A DNA stretch of 51,487 nucleotides from Christensenellaceae bacterium (GTDB lineage: Bacteria > Bacillota > Clostridia > Christensenellales > UBA1750). This document shows positions 1 to 7,565 of the stretch, in pieces. A program made the position numbers and the translations under genes. The DNA lies in the NCBI GenBank assembly GCA_031280685.1, contig JAITGM010000012.1, forward strand, positions 1 through 51,487, given 5' to 3'. Positions within the stretch are counted from its first letter, which is position 1. Every line of letters starts with the position of its first letter. Under the pieces are notes generated by a model that did not search any database, was not told the origin of the DNA, and worked only from the letters and a program-made list of their open reading frames with translations.

Positions 1-131
1 AAATTTGATCTAGTAGTGCAGATTTGCAACGAGAATAAACGGCTGAATTAAATGGCTTTATGGTTTTTGCCTAAATCGCGGCATTATTCAAGAATGGTCA
101 TCTACGGGTTCGAATCCCCTTGGAGGTGCCA
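1..131 (+). ncRNA. 3' part of a tRNA-like RNA gene (possible tmRNA end), cut by the window edge
   Basis: A T-arm-like segment at 104-120 carries the loop TTCGAAT flanked by ACGGG and CCCCT, with one C-C mismatch. It is followed by an acceptor-like 3' end finishing in GCCA at 128-131 and then directly by an intrinsic terminator. No 5' acceptor strand able to pair with this end occurs between base 1 and the T-arm. A normal tRNA of 75-95 nt is therefore excluded, and the 5' half would lie outside the window, as in a tmRNA of about 350 nt. I could not find a convincing tmRNA tag reading frame. A decayed tRNA or a phage attachment-site remnant remains possible. Confidence 0.35.
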
Positions 132-136
132 AAGAA

Positions 137-170
137 AGAATGCTCTAAAAATAGGGCATTCTTATTTTTT
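137..170 (+). terminator. intrinsic terminator after the tRNA-like RNA
   Basis: An 11-bp stem (137-147 with 152-162, one G-T pair) closes an AAAA loop and is followed by TATTTTTT. It ends the RNA that finishes in GCCA only a few bases upstream. Confidence 0.85.
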
Positions 171-275
171 GCCGTGCTTCAGGCGAAAAGAAAATAGCAA
201 ATCTGCTTCATTGGGAGCAAGCCTGCTTCTCAATCAGTGCATTTGCTGAAAATATTTCACACGAAATTTCACATG

Positions 276-307
276 AAAAAGCGCCCATAGCACAAACCAC
301 GAGCGCT
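276..307 (-). terminator. probable terminator of the holin gene
   Basis: Read on the minus strand, AGCGCTC pairs with GGGCGCT across a loop of about 14 nt and is followed by a run of five T. It lies 23 bases past the holin stop codon. Confidence 0.6.
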
Positions 308-329
308 ATCGCAAAAGCGACCAATGCTC

Positions 330-650
330 CTATTCCGCGCCGGACGGGCGGGACTTGAGCAGATTGGGGTTCTTCGCCCAGGCTTCTTTCGCGCTGGCGA
401 GCGCGCTCTCCACGATGCTCTCAAGCCGCTTTTCGCTCAGCACGAGTTTGAGCACCATGGAGATGTGCGGCAGAGCCAGCCGGATTACCTCGGCGAGCTT
501 GAGCGCGCCGGTGCCGGCGCCCATCTCGCGCTCGACCACCGTGACCAGCGCGAAGAGCGCCTTTTGCAGCAGTTCCCAGTCGCGCCGGGCGATGATGGCC
601 ACGAGAGCGGCCAAGGCGGCCGCGATGGTGAAAATCGTCCAGAAATTCAT
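330..650 (-). CDS. phage holin, LLH-like family
   Basis: The 106-residue protein has one N-terminal membrane segment (about residues 4-21, FWTIFTIAAALAALVAII) and an amphipathic helical remainder. That remainder carries the pattern of phage LLH-type holins: a VVEREMGAG stretch, then LSEKRLESIVESALA near the C-terminus. Holins form membrane pores that time phage lysis. The start has a strong site (GGAGGAGGG) about 8 bases upstream, so the gene looks translatable. No endolysin, tail or integrase gene follows, so it is probably a prophage leftover or a domesticated gene. The family assignment rests on length, topology and motif resemblance only. Confidence 0.6.
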   Translation of the reverse strand: MNFWTIFTIAAALAALVAIIARRDWELLQKALFALVTVVEREMGAGTGALKLAEVIRLALPHISMVLKLVLSEKRLESIVESALASAKEAWAKNPNLLKSRPSGAE

Positions 651-1052
651 AGTCTAACCCTCCTCCTGCGTCTTTTCTCAAAACGCGCTTTGAGGTGAGT
701 GCCGGCGGCGCCAAGGGCGGCGACTCTATGCATGATATGTTTTCCGCAACCAACATGGCATCGTTTTCGCGGTGGCTTGCCAAAAAAGAAGGCCCTATGC
801 AAGGAGCAATCCCTTTTTAGGCCGGAGCGAATCCCCCCATTGAGGCTGCTCGGCACCATAAAAGGAGTTGATTTAAGGGAAATCAGCCGCTGAACGATTT
901 TTGAGAGTGAAAACCGCTAAATCCTCGAATGATTTGGCAACGGGCCGCTTGCATTCGGGACTTTTCGATCACAGAATGCGAATGCAGGGCGAATTTTGAC
1001 GACGAAGCATTCAATATAGCCCGTCATAGCCCGTTTCGAAGGGGAAACTCAG
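651..1052. other. non-coding or decayed stretch
   Basis: No reading frame here has both a plausible start site and recognisable protein character. The open frames on both strands are arginine- and alanine-rich shadows of GC-rich DNA. An A-rich tract with a weak hairpin at about 780-825 resembles the terminator at 1999-2038 but is imperfect. Together with the holin before it and the pseudogene after it, this looks like eroding accessory DNA. Confidence 0.5.
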
Positions 1053-1955
1053 GTGAGAAAGCGTATGGCAAGGGCTTCGCCGTGCCGCTGGCGTTGGCGC
1101 TGGTTTTGCGGTGTTGCCGCCGACGGCCCTCGCAGTTGGCCTGGTGGAGACCAAAATTGCAAAAGGCATTCCTAAGAGGCAAGGCGATGGAAAGCAACGA
1201 ACCGCACGCGAGGCTCACCATCGACCCGGGAGGCACGCCGCTCGAAGGCAAAACGCTTGCATTTACCATAGCGATAATGGGGGCGCTTCAAACGCTGACT
1301 GCCGTAGCCGACGCTACAGGCACGGCGATGCAGTGTGTTCGTGGAAGTGCCCGGCGTCTATGGGATAGAAATGAAGTCTCTGGGCGATGAGGACTATAAT
1401 GCCGTACCTGGACTAGTATGCCGCGGGTCTACCCAATGCCCACCGCCCTCACGCCAGGCGGTATCCAGCTCATCGTGGGGGAGCCCACGCAAAGGGTTGT
1501 TTGGGCCTGGGCGGCGATGAGCTGATCCTGAACGTCACGGTGGTCGATATCGGCCGCCCGCGCTACCCGGTTAAGGAGCATTTCGGCACCTTTGCCGGTA
1601 AGGGCGCGAACTTCGCGCGGGTGGATGCCGGCCATACCAAGTTCCTGCGCCCGCTGAAGGGCGATGAGGTCGTTGGCGCAATTACGCCGTCACGCAGGGC
1701 AGCGCCGTGATTACCCCGAAAGAGCGCTATTTAAAGACCCTGCCCAACGGGACGCACTGGTTTGCCGCGGAGCCCGGCGATGGGGGTAACGAGGAAACCC
1801 GCTTGGTGGTGGGCGTGGCTTCAGTCGACTTGCCTCGGACCGGCGATAAGGGCAATCTGCCGGGCCTGTGGCTCGTGCTGGCGGTATCGGCGCTCGGGGC
1901 GGCCCGCCTCATCCTTTGGCTCTCGCGCCAAAGGGGCAAGAACTTCGTGAAATAA
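1053..1955 (+). pseudogene. broken gene for an LPXTG-anchored surface protein with an X2-like domain
   Basis: The pieces of one protein lie in order but in different frames. A signal-peptide-like stretch (FAVPLALALVL, then PPTALAV) starts near 1075. A segment with LTIDPGGTPLEGKTLAF follows near 1210, and VEVPGVYGIEMKSLGDEDYN near 1340. Then comes GLGGDELILNVTVVDIG near 1505. The end is VITPKERYLKTLPNGTHWF, resembling the close of an X2 carbohydrate-binding-type domain, followed by a sortase signal. That signal is LPRTGDKG, a hydrophobic span and an RQRGKNFVK tail, ending at the final stop. At least four frameshifts separate these parts, so no full-length product is possible. The intact ancestor would have been exported and attached to the cell wall by sortase. 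Confidence 0.75.
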
Positions 1956-1998
1956 CGAAAAAGGCTCCCCTTTGACCTGTTCGGGGAGGGCCTGGCCA

Positions 1999-2038
1999 AA
2001 AAAGAAGGCTTCGCGCGAGGGCGCGGGGCCTTCTTTTT
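1999..2038. terminator. bidirectional intrinsic terminator
   Basis: AAAAAGAAGGC at 1999-2009 pairs with GCCTTCTTTTT at 2028-2038, leaving T-runs on both strands. It sits just after the broken LPXTG gene. Confidence 0.8.
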
Positions 2039-2219
2039 GCGCCCGGGGGAATCCGAACGGGCCAAAATGGCGAAGCCGCGGCGCTTACAGCCCGTTTTTG
2101 CGCAAAAAAGGCAAAAACGCGCAGTTTCAGCCAGTTGCCCGCACATCAAGCGGCGGGACTTTGAGGGCATATCCAACATCTCACTTGCTTTAATCAAAAA
2201 AGTTTTTTACAACGAAGTG

Positions 2220-2248
2220 TTGGCGTTGAAATCAATGTATATTATAAT
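2220..2248 (+). promoter_or_regulatory. strong sigma-A-type promoter
   Basis: The -35 box TTGGCG (2220-2225) and a perfect -10 box TATAAT (2243-2248) are separated by exactly 17 bases in a locally AT-rich stretch. It points at the broken secreted-protein gene starting at 2342. It is one of the best promoters in the window although the gene behind it is wrecked. Confidence 0.75.
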
Positions 2249-2341
2249 TTGGTTAAAATATTAGAGGGAGATGGTTCCAATGGTGAATGAAGGCGCAATC
2301 TTAAGTTGCTTTCCATTCAACCAAAAGAAGGAGAGAGTAAT

Positions 2342-3069
2342 ATGAAGAAAATAATCGTTGCGGTTTTTGCCATTTCATTCTTGTTGCTCTCAACAACCCA
2401 GGTTCTCGCTGTGGGAAGCACGAAGTAAGGTTCCATCCTGTTTTCGGCCGAAAAGGTTGAAAACTTAACCACATTAAAACAGCGTGCTTTAGCGGGAATA
2501 GATGAAAGAAGCGCTGAAGCGCTGACTTAAAGAATAAGGGGGAAGTTTTGGGCGGAGCCGTTTGGACGGAAAGCGTTCGGCGCTTCACCCAATCTGCGGC
2601 GCCGGCAACGACCCAGTTGCTGGAAAGACATCTTGACGCGGATGGGAGCGTGACGGAAACCTACGTGACCTCAGTGCTCGCTGCGGCATCCGGAGGCAGC
2701 AAGACGGGGCACTCCGAACTTGGATACGGCGTGGATGTTTGGGCTGAAATCAACTGGTCGGTTCGTAACTATGGAGGGCTTTATTACGAATATCAGATGA
2801 ACGCGTCTAGACATCGCTGGCAAAAGCTCGGTTCTGGAACGGTTTCCAGCATGATGCGGGAAAACTTCGTCATATCGCCGGGCGGCATCCCTACGGGTCG
2901 CTCCGGCTCTACGTACTCCCCTTCGTCTGGTTCATGGTATACCTTGACCAGTGCGGATTCCTCTTGGTATGCTTACATCAGCGGCGGGCAGCTCGAATAT
3001 CAGGGCTTTACTACGGTTTCCTATACGGGCGGAACCGGATCCGCAATGGTCACCTATAGAGTGAGCTAA
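2342..3069 (+). pseudogene. broken gene for a secreted protein of unknown function
   Basis: A good site (GAAGGAGAG) precedes an ATG encoding a clear signal peptide, MKKIIVAVFAISFLLLS, with a likely cleavage after VLA. The frame stops at TAA (2426-2428) after 28 codons. The same frame stays protein-like beyond the stop (GSILFSAEKVENLTTLKQRA) up to about 2520. A one-base frameshift near 2522-2528 then moves the sequence into the frame that runs to 3069. That last part is open for 173 codons from a TTG at 2548 and is rich in Ser, Gly and Tyr (YTGGTGSAMVTYRVS at the end), typical of an extracellular beta-rich protein. Without the stop and frameshift it would be about 240 residues. The TTG at 2548 has a GGGGG upstream, so a leaderless cytoplasmic fragment could still be made. 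I do not recognise the family. Confidence 0.65.
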
Positions 3070-3102
3070 CCGTAGGCCTTTAGGGCAAGGCGACGAACTT
3101 AT

Positions 3103-3128
3103 GGGGCGGGAACCTCCCGCCCCTTTCT
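3103..3128 (+). terminator. intrinsic terminator after the secreted-protein pseudogene
   Basis: GGGGCGGGA (3103-3111) pairs with TCCCGCCCC (3115-3123) over a three-base loop, followed by TTTCTT. Confidence 0.75.
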
Positions 3129-3155
3129 TAATCGACATATATGGAGGAAAACGCT

Positions 3156-3929
3156 ATGAAGAACGAAAAAATCCGTTTGGCCTTGGGAACCCTGCTTTTG
3201 GTGGCCTGCCTTGCGCTGATCGGACCGCTCGCCAGTTTTGCCGCGTTTCGCGGGGTGGATGCGAAGCTCGCTGCCTTGGCCCTGGGCTTTGGGCTGGCCG
3301 CGGCGCTCTGGCTGATGGGGCTGCTGAAAGCCGCGCGCTCATGGCTGGCGTTGCTGCTGGCGGCCGGATTTGGCCTATGGCTCTATTTTTACGGCTATGT
3401 TTGGCAAGGCGGCTTTGCGCCCATACCCAGCGATGACCAAAGCTGGAATCCCACCACGTTGCCCATGGGTCCGCTTGCCGGGTTTGTTGTTGGGGTGCTT
3501 CTCATAACCCTCATTCGCTCGCTGTTTGGTCATGAGAAGCAACGCTTTTCTTTCGTGGAGCTTAGCGCCCTGCTCGCCCTGGCCGCCCTGGCTTGCCTGC
3601 AGGCGACGGCCCAGAACGCCGTGCAGGCGGTTTTCATAAAGCTTTTCCGCCAAGGATTGGTTCTGGGCCTCGAACCCCTCTCCTTGCTGCTTCCCTATTT
3701 GTTCGGCCTGTTTTTCCTGCCCTTTTTCGCCTTGTTTTTTGCAAAAAACCGCCCCGCCGGCCTATGCTGTGCGGCGCTGGGTGCCCTGCTTTGCCTGATT
3801 AACCTTTTTGGAAACCAACTATTTCCTTCCTTGCTCGGCAGCCTTGCGGTCTTCCTGCCCCCTATGGGCGCGCCGCTCTATGCCGCGCTCCTCTTTGGCG
3901 GGCTGCAAGCAGCCGCCAAAGAGCCATAG
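3156..3929 (+). CDS. polytopic membrane protein of unknown function
   Basis: The 257-residue protein is almost wholly hydrophobic, with about seven predicted membrane spans. These include residues near 8-28, 38-58, 65-85, 105-123, 130-150, 170-195 and 200-245. A short hydrophilic loop (PIPSDDQSWNPTTLP) lies near the first third. I chose this ATG because GGAGG lies 9 bases upstream; an earlier in-frame ATG overlaps that site. No catalytic or transport motif is recognisable. It follows a terminator and is convergent with the uracil-DNA glycosylase pair, so it is probably a single-gene unit, although I see no clear promoter. Confidence 0.6.
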   Translation: MKNEKIRLALGTLLLVACLALIGPLASFAAFRGVDAKLAALALGFGLAAALWLMGLLKAARSWLALLLAAGFGLWLYFYGYVWQGGFAPIPSDDQSWNPTTLPMGPLAGFVVGVLLITLIRSLFGHEKQRFSFVELSALLALAALACLQATAQNAVQAVFIKLFRQGLVLGLEPLSLLLPYLFGLFFLPFFALFFAKNRPAGLCCAALGALLCLINLFGNQLFPSLLGSLAVFLPPMGAPLYAALLFGGLQAAAKEP

Positions 3930-3955
3930 CCAAGATTCAATTAATAAAAGGCCGT

Positions 3956-4549
3956 TTACAGCCCGTTTTCGCGCAAAAAGAGGGCAAAGGCGCGCAGATC
4001 CTCCAAATAGCTCTCGCGCAGGGCGGGGTTGTAGATCACACTCGCGGGATGATAGAGCGGGAAGAGCGCGGCGCCCGCCACCATTTCGCCAAAAGGCCTG
4101 CCATGCACCTGGCCGATCGCCGTTTTTGGCCCCGTCAGAGCCTGCAGGGGCAGGTTTCCAAGGCTCACGATCACCTTGGGTGATATGATGGCCAGCTCCT
4201 TCAGGAGCCAGGGCTTCCACAGCCCGATCTCTTCGCGCGAGGGCGGCCGGTTTGAGGCGCGGCCCTTCGCGCTGAGCTTGACCGGGCGGAACTTGACCAG
4301 GTTGGTGGTGTAAAGCTTCGGGCGCGTCAAATCGGTCAGGGCGAGGAACTCGTCCAAATTTTTGCCCGCGCGGCCCACGAAGGGCTTTTGCAGAAGGGTT
4401 TCCTGCTCGCCGGGCGCCTCGCCCACCAGCAGGATCCTGGCCGCCGGGTCGCCGTCGCCAAAGACGTAAATTCGCGTTTCCGGGGCGTAGAGCGCGTCAA
4501 AATAGGCCGCGCACTGGCGGTAAAGCGCGGAAAGCTTTTCGGCGTTCAT
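3956..4549 (-). CDS. uracil-DNA glycosylase family-4-like protein lacking Fe-S ligands
   Basis: The 197-residue protein has the family-4/5 UDG signature: GEAPGEQE then KPFVGRAG (about residues 43-62), which forms the uracil pocket, and the C-terminal HPASVIY loop. It would excise uracil or a related base from DNA. Unlike its upstream neighbour it has only one cysteine (Cys13). The usual KCRPP is KFRPV, so the 4Fe-4S cluster is absent. The ATG follows GAGGAAGC and overlaps the stop of the preceding gene as ATGA, indicating translational coupling. Substrate range may differ from the canonical paralogue, and a non-repair role cannot be excluded. Confidence 0.75.
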   Translation of the reverse strand: MNAEKLSALYRQCAAYFDALYAPETRIYVFGDGDPAARILLVGEAPGEQETLLQKPFVGRAGKNLDEFLALTDLTRPKLYTTNLVKFRPVKLSAKGRASNRPPSREEIGLWKPWLLKELAIISPKVIVSLGNLPLQALTGPKTAIGQVHGRPFGEMVAGAALFPLYHPASVIYNPALRESYLEDLRAFALFLRENGL

Positions 4550-5121
4550 GCTTCCTCCCCTTTCAATTCGTCGTATTTGGCGCGCAGGCTTTTCAGATCC
4601 TCCCAGGCCAGGCGCTTCCAGGCGCCGGACTGGTCGCGCAGAAGCGCCGACGGATGAAAGCTCGCCAGCATGTGGTAGCCCTTGCGTTCCGCCCATTTGC
4701 CCCTGTCGCGCGTGACGCGGAAATCCGGGCCGATCACCGCCCTGCCAGCCGTTGCCCCCAGCAAAAAAAGGATCCTTGGCCGGATCAGCCCGACCTGCGC
4801 CCGCAAAAAGGGCAGGCAGTTTTGGATTTCATCGGGCTCCGGGCTGCGGTTCATGGGCGGCCTGCACTTGACCACGTTGGCGATGTAGACCTCCTCGCGC
4901 GTCAAAGAGATAGCGGCCAGCATCTTATCTAAAAGCCGGCCTGCCGGCCCCACGAAGGGCCTGCCCTGTAAATCCTCCTGCTGGCCCGGCCCTTCGCCTA
5001 TGCACAAAATAGCGGCCTCTCGGCTACCCTCGCCCAAAACGGTGTTGGTTCGCCCGCCGCAAAGCTTGCAGCGCGTGCAGCCCCGCACCGCTCTCTCAAG
5101 ATCCGTCCATGAATGCTCCAT
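4546..5121 (-). CDS. uracil-DNA glycosylase, family 4 (4Fe-4S)
   Basis: The 191-residue enzyme removes uracil from DNA as the first step of base-excision repair. Four cysteines fit the 4Fe-4S cluster of family 4: Cys15 and Cys18 (CTRC), Cys86 (KCRPP) and Cys102. The uracil-pocket motif GEGPGQQEDLQGRPFVGPAG spans about residues 43-61, and HPSALLR supplies the C-terminal DNA-contact loop. The length is normal for the family. The start follows a GGGAG-type site, whereas the open frame continues upstream without protein-like character. It is first in a two-gene operon with the Fe-S-less paralogue and diverges from dnaX. Confidence 0.9.
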   Translation of the reverse strand: MEHSWTDLERAVRGCTRCKLCGGRTNTVLGEGSREAAILCIGEGPGQQEDLQGRPFVGPAGRLLDKMLAAISLTREEVYIANVVKCRPPMNRSPEPDEIQNCLPFLRAQVGLIRPRILFLLGATAGRAVIGPDFRVTRDRGKWAERKGYHMLASFHPSALLRDQSGAWKRLAWEDLKSLRAKYDELKGEEA

Positions 5122-5172
5122 CGCTCCAGCTCCCGTGCCTGCACCGCTTAGTATGGCGGCGCGTTTTTGCTT

Positions 5173-5178
5173 AGTATA
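5173..5178 (-). promoter_or_regulatory. -10 box for the UDG operon
   Basis: TATACT on the minus strand lies 52 bases upstream of the first UDG start codon. The -35 region is not convincing. Confidence 0.4.
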
Positions 5179-5199
5179 CCACGCTTTTTCTGCCAAGGC

Positions 5200-5227
5200 T
5201 TGAAAAATCCGCGAATGCGCGCATAAT
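5200..5227 (+). promoter_or_regulatory. possible dnaX promoter
   Basis: TTGAAA (5200-5205), a 16-base spacer and CATAAT (5222-5227) lie about 36 bases before the dnaX ATG, back to back with the UDG promoter. Confidence 0.45.
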
Positions 5228-5262
5228 AGATGGGAAGGAAGCTGTTTTTCAAGGGGGCAGAC

Positions 5263-6897
5263 ATGAGCTATCAAGCCTTATACCGGGCCTGGCGGCCCGA
5301 TCGCTTCTCGGCTGTGGTGGGGCAGGAGGCGGTGACGAAAACCTTGCGCAACCAGGTGCGCGCCGGCCACATCGGCCACGCCTACCTCTTCAGCGGCACG
5401 AGGGGCACGGGTAAGACGAGCACAGCCCGCATCTTTTCACGCGCGATCAACTGCCTGTCGCCGCAGGATGGCGAGCCCTGCGGCGCTTGCGCCGCCTGCG
5501 AAGCCTCAAGCCGCGACGCCAATATGGACATCATTGAGATCGACGCTGCCTCAAACAACGGCGTGGACGAGATCCGCGACCTGCGCGAAAAGGTAAAATA
5601 CCCCCCGCAGTTCGGCAAATATAAGGTCTACATCATCGACGAAGTGCACATGCTCTCGCCCGGGGCGTTCAACGCCTTGCTCAAGACGCTTGAGGAGCCG
5701 CCCGCGCACGCGGTCTTCATCCTTGGCACGACGGAGCCGCAGCGCCTGCCGGCCACGGTGCTCTCGCGCTGCCAGCGCTACGGCTTCGGGCGCATCCGTG
5801 TGGGGCAGATCGCCCAGCATCTGCAAAAAATCGCCGAAAGCGAGGGCGCCGAAGCCGAATTCGCCGCGCTGGAGCAAATCGCCCGCCAGGCGGACGGCGC
5901 CCTGCGTGACGCCATCGGGCTTTTGGACCTTTGCATGGAGTTTGGGCAGGGGAAGGTCGATTCCCGGGTCGTTCAAAGCGCACTTGGCAGCGCGGGGAGC
6001 GAGATGCTCTTCGCCTTTGCGGGCGCTCTGGCCGTGGGCGACGCAGGGCTTGCCCTTCAGCTCATCGATGAAAGAATGCGCGCGGGCGGCGACGCCGCAG
6101 TGCTCTGCCGCGAGCTCTGCGGGCAGCTGCGCGGCATTCTGGTGGCCGCCGCCGCAAAGGACGTGGGCGAGATTTTAGATATCCCAGAGGAAGAGGCGGC
6201 GCGCCTGCGGGACTTGGCGCAGGCCTTCGGCCCGGAGCGCGCCCTGAAGGCCCTGGAGCTGTTTGCCCAGGCCGAGCCCGAGATGCGCTGGGCGGCGCAG
6301 CCGCGCAGCGTGCTGGAGATGGCCGCCTTCCGCGCCTGTAGGCCCGAGGCCGAGCGGGATCTTGCCGCGCTGCTCGAGCGCGTCGAAAAGCTCGAGCGGC
6401 TCGCCGAAAGCGGAGGCGCCCTGCGGGCCGCCGCACCGCAAGTCGCTCAGTCCGGGGAAGAAAAGCCCCTAAAAGCCATGCGGGCACAAAAAAAGGGGGG
6501 CGAAAAGGATGAAGAAGGCGGTGCCGTGCCCATCGGGCCATCCGCAAGGCCGCAAAACGATGGCGAACTTTGGCAGGCGGTGCTTAAGGATATAAAGGGC
6601 GAGAGAATGCCCCTGTATATGCCCCTGCGCCTGGCGGAATTCCACGGCGTACAGGGTGGCAATGCGCGCATCGCGTTTTCGGCTGAAAACAGCGCCTTTA
6701 TCGCCCTTTTTGAGAAAGCTGAGAACCGCGAGCTGCTCGAAAGGCTGCTTTCGCGCGAATGTGGCGCGCCCGTAACCGCGAAATTCGTCGCCGCCGGGGC
6801 GGAAGCGCCGTCCGTAAAGCAGCCTGCGGCCGACGCGGCGCTAGAGAAGCTCAGCGCGCTCTTTGGCCGCGAAAACATCGAGCTGAGCGAGGAGTAA
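5263..6897 (+). CDS. dnaX: DNA polymerase III subunit gamma/tau
   Basis: This is the clamp-loader ATPase that opens the beta clamp and links it to the replicase. The 544-residue protein starts MSYQALYRAWRP. It has Walker A GTRGTGKT (45-52), a zinc-binding set Cys64, Cys73, Cys76 and Cys79, Walker B with DEVH (126-129) and the SRC sensor (168-170). The ATPase core is followed by the collar domain, a charged linker near residues 395-430 and a tau-specific C-terminal domain. The ATG has GGGGG upstream; an earlier in-frame ATG lacks a site. The linker contains CAA AAA AAG followed by G-rich sequence. This is the heptamer A AAA AAG in the zero frame, and a -1 slip reaches TGA at 6510-6512, giving a 416-residue gamma-like product. 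Confidence 0.97.
   Translation: MSYQALYRAWRPDRFSAVVGQEAVTKTLRNQVRAGHIGHAYLFSGTRGTGKTSTARIFSRAINCLSPQDGEPCGACAACEASSRDANMDIIEIDAASNNGVDEIRDLREKVKYPPQFGKYKVYIIDEVHMLSPGAFNALLKTLEEPPAHAVFILGTTEPQRLPATVLSRCQRYGFGRIRVGQIAQHLQKIAESEGAEAEFAALEQIARQADGALRDAIGLLDLCMEFGQGKVDSRVVQSALGSAGSEMLFAFAGALAVGDAGLALQLIDERMRAGGDAAVLCRELCGQLRGILVAAAAKDVGEILDIPEEEAARLRDLAQAFGPERALKALELFAQAEPEMRWAAQPRSVLEMAAFRACRPEAERDLAALLERVEKLERLAESGGALRAAAPQVAQSGEEKPLKAMRAQKKGGEKDEEGGAVPIGPSARPQNDGELWQAVLKDIKGERMPLYMPLRLAEFHGVQGGNARIAFSAENSAFIALFEKAENRELLERLLSRECGAPVTAKFVAAGAEAPSVKQPAADAALEKLSALFGRENIELSEE
6487..6512 (+). promoter_or_regulatory. candidate programmed -1 frameshift (or slippage) site in dnaX
   Basis: Seven A (6488-6494) followed by six G are read as CAA AAA AAG GGG. 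This is the X XXY YYZ heptamer A AAA AAG in frame, the same heptamer used by Escherichia coli dnaX. After a -1 shift the next codons are GGG, GGG, CGA, AAA, GGA and the stop TGA. No clear upstream Shine-Dalgarno enhancer or strong downstream stem-loop was found, so efficiency is uncertain. Polymerase slippage on A7 is an alternative route to the same product. Confidence 0.6.
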
Positions 6898-7500
6898 CCC
6901 CTTCAGGAACGATTTGGAACCGCGGATGGCATTCCGCGAGCGGAATGCCCTTGAATGGAATCCACGAAAAGCGATCGCTTTTCGTGGCGCGAGGGGGCAA
7001 CCCCCTCGCGCTCCCCCAGGGGCGGCCCGGCCTGCCGGCATGGCTGCGTGAAACGCTCAATGGACTTCGCGGCTCGGCGGTCGCGCCGCCTGCGGGCGGG
7101 GCAAGGCCGCGTTTTTGCGTTACGCGGAGGGCTTGACGGCAGCTCCAGGCCAAGCGCGGCGCTGGCCCCCGGCGTGCGAGCGGAGCGAGCGCACCCGTGC
7201 TCGTTTCCCACTGCTTCTCGTCAGGGATGAACGAGGGCGGCCGATGGGCCTGGCCACATGGCGCCTTCGCGGGCTTGCCCGCGAGCCCAACCTCGCTCTG
7301 TGCGCTGACGGGCTTCCCGCAAGGAGCGGCGCGGCAATCCAGCGAACGTGAAGCCAGGCCTTGCTCTAAAAGCCGGCACTCTGGATGGCTTCGGCCCTTT
7401 CGCGGCGGCGAAGGAAGGGATGCGATCAGCGCGCGTGCCTGACCTGCTTCCTCGGGGAGCGTACGAGGGGGAAAGACGAAAGCCTTTCCCAAATCCGTTT
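6898..7500. repeat. intergenic palindrome cluster between dnaX and the ArsR gene
   Basis: This stretch of about 600 bases has no supported gene. Three hairpins stand in a row. One is at 6928-6949 (9-bp stem, loop CGAG). Another, at 6962-6987, is a perfect 26-base palindrome centred on GATC. The third, at 6987-7011, has an 11-bp GC stem and a CAA loop. The first hairpin shares 26 identical bases (6932-6957) with 11241-11266. A copy of the GCGAGCGGAGCGAGC palindrome occupies 7171-7195. The remainder is GC-rich with several inverted repeats, and its open frames are arginine-rich shadows. Confidence 0.75.
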
Positions 7501-7507
7501 AATTTGC

Positions 7508-7513
7508 TATACT
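7508..7513 (+). promoter_or_regulatory. -10 box for the ArsR gene
   Basis: A CTATACT element lies about 50 bases before the start codon at the end of a short AT-rich stretch. The -35 region (near 7485-7491) is weak, as is common for repressed promoters. Confidence 0.4.
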
Positions 7514-7565
7514 AAACCCTGCGGCGGCCGCTCCGGCTTTTGCCGCGCAAGGAGGCTATGTGAAG

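Noticed and set aside
1-131. Complete tRNA gene
   Set aside because: A T-arm and a CCA end are visible, but no matching 5' acceptor, D-arm or anticodon arm could be built inside the window.
2426-2530. Programmed frameshift or read-through in the secreted-protein gene
   Set aside because: There is no slippery sequence at the junction, and both a stop and a frame change would be needed, so gene decay is simpler.
6928-7195. CRISPR array or phage att sites in the palindrome clusters
   Set aside because: The repeats are hairpins of different sequence with no regular spacer length and no cas genes.
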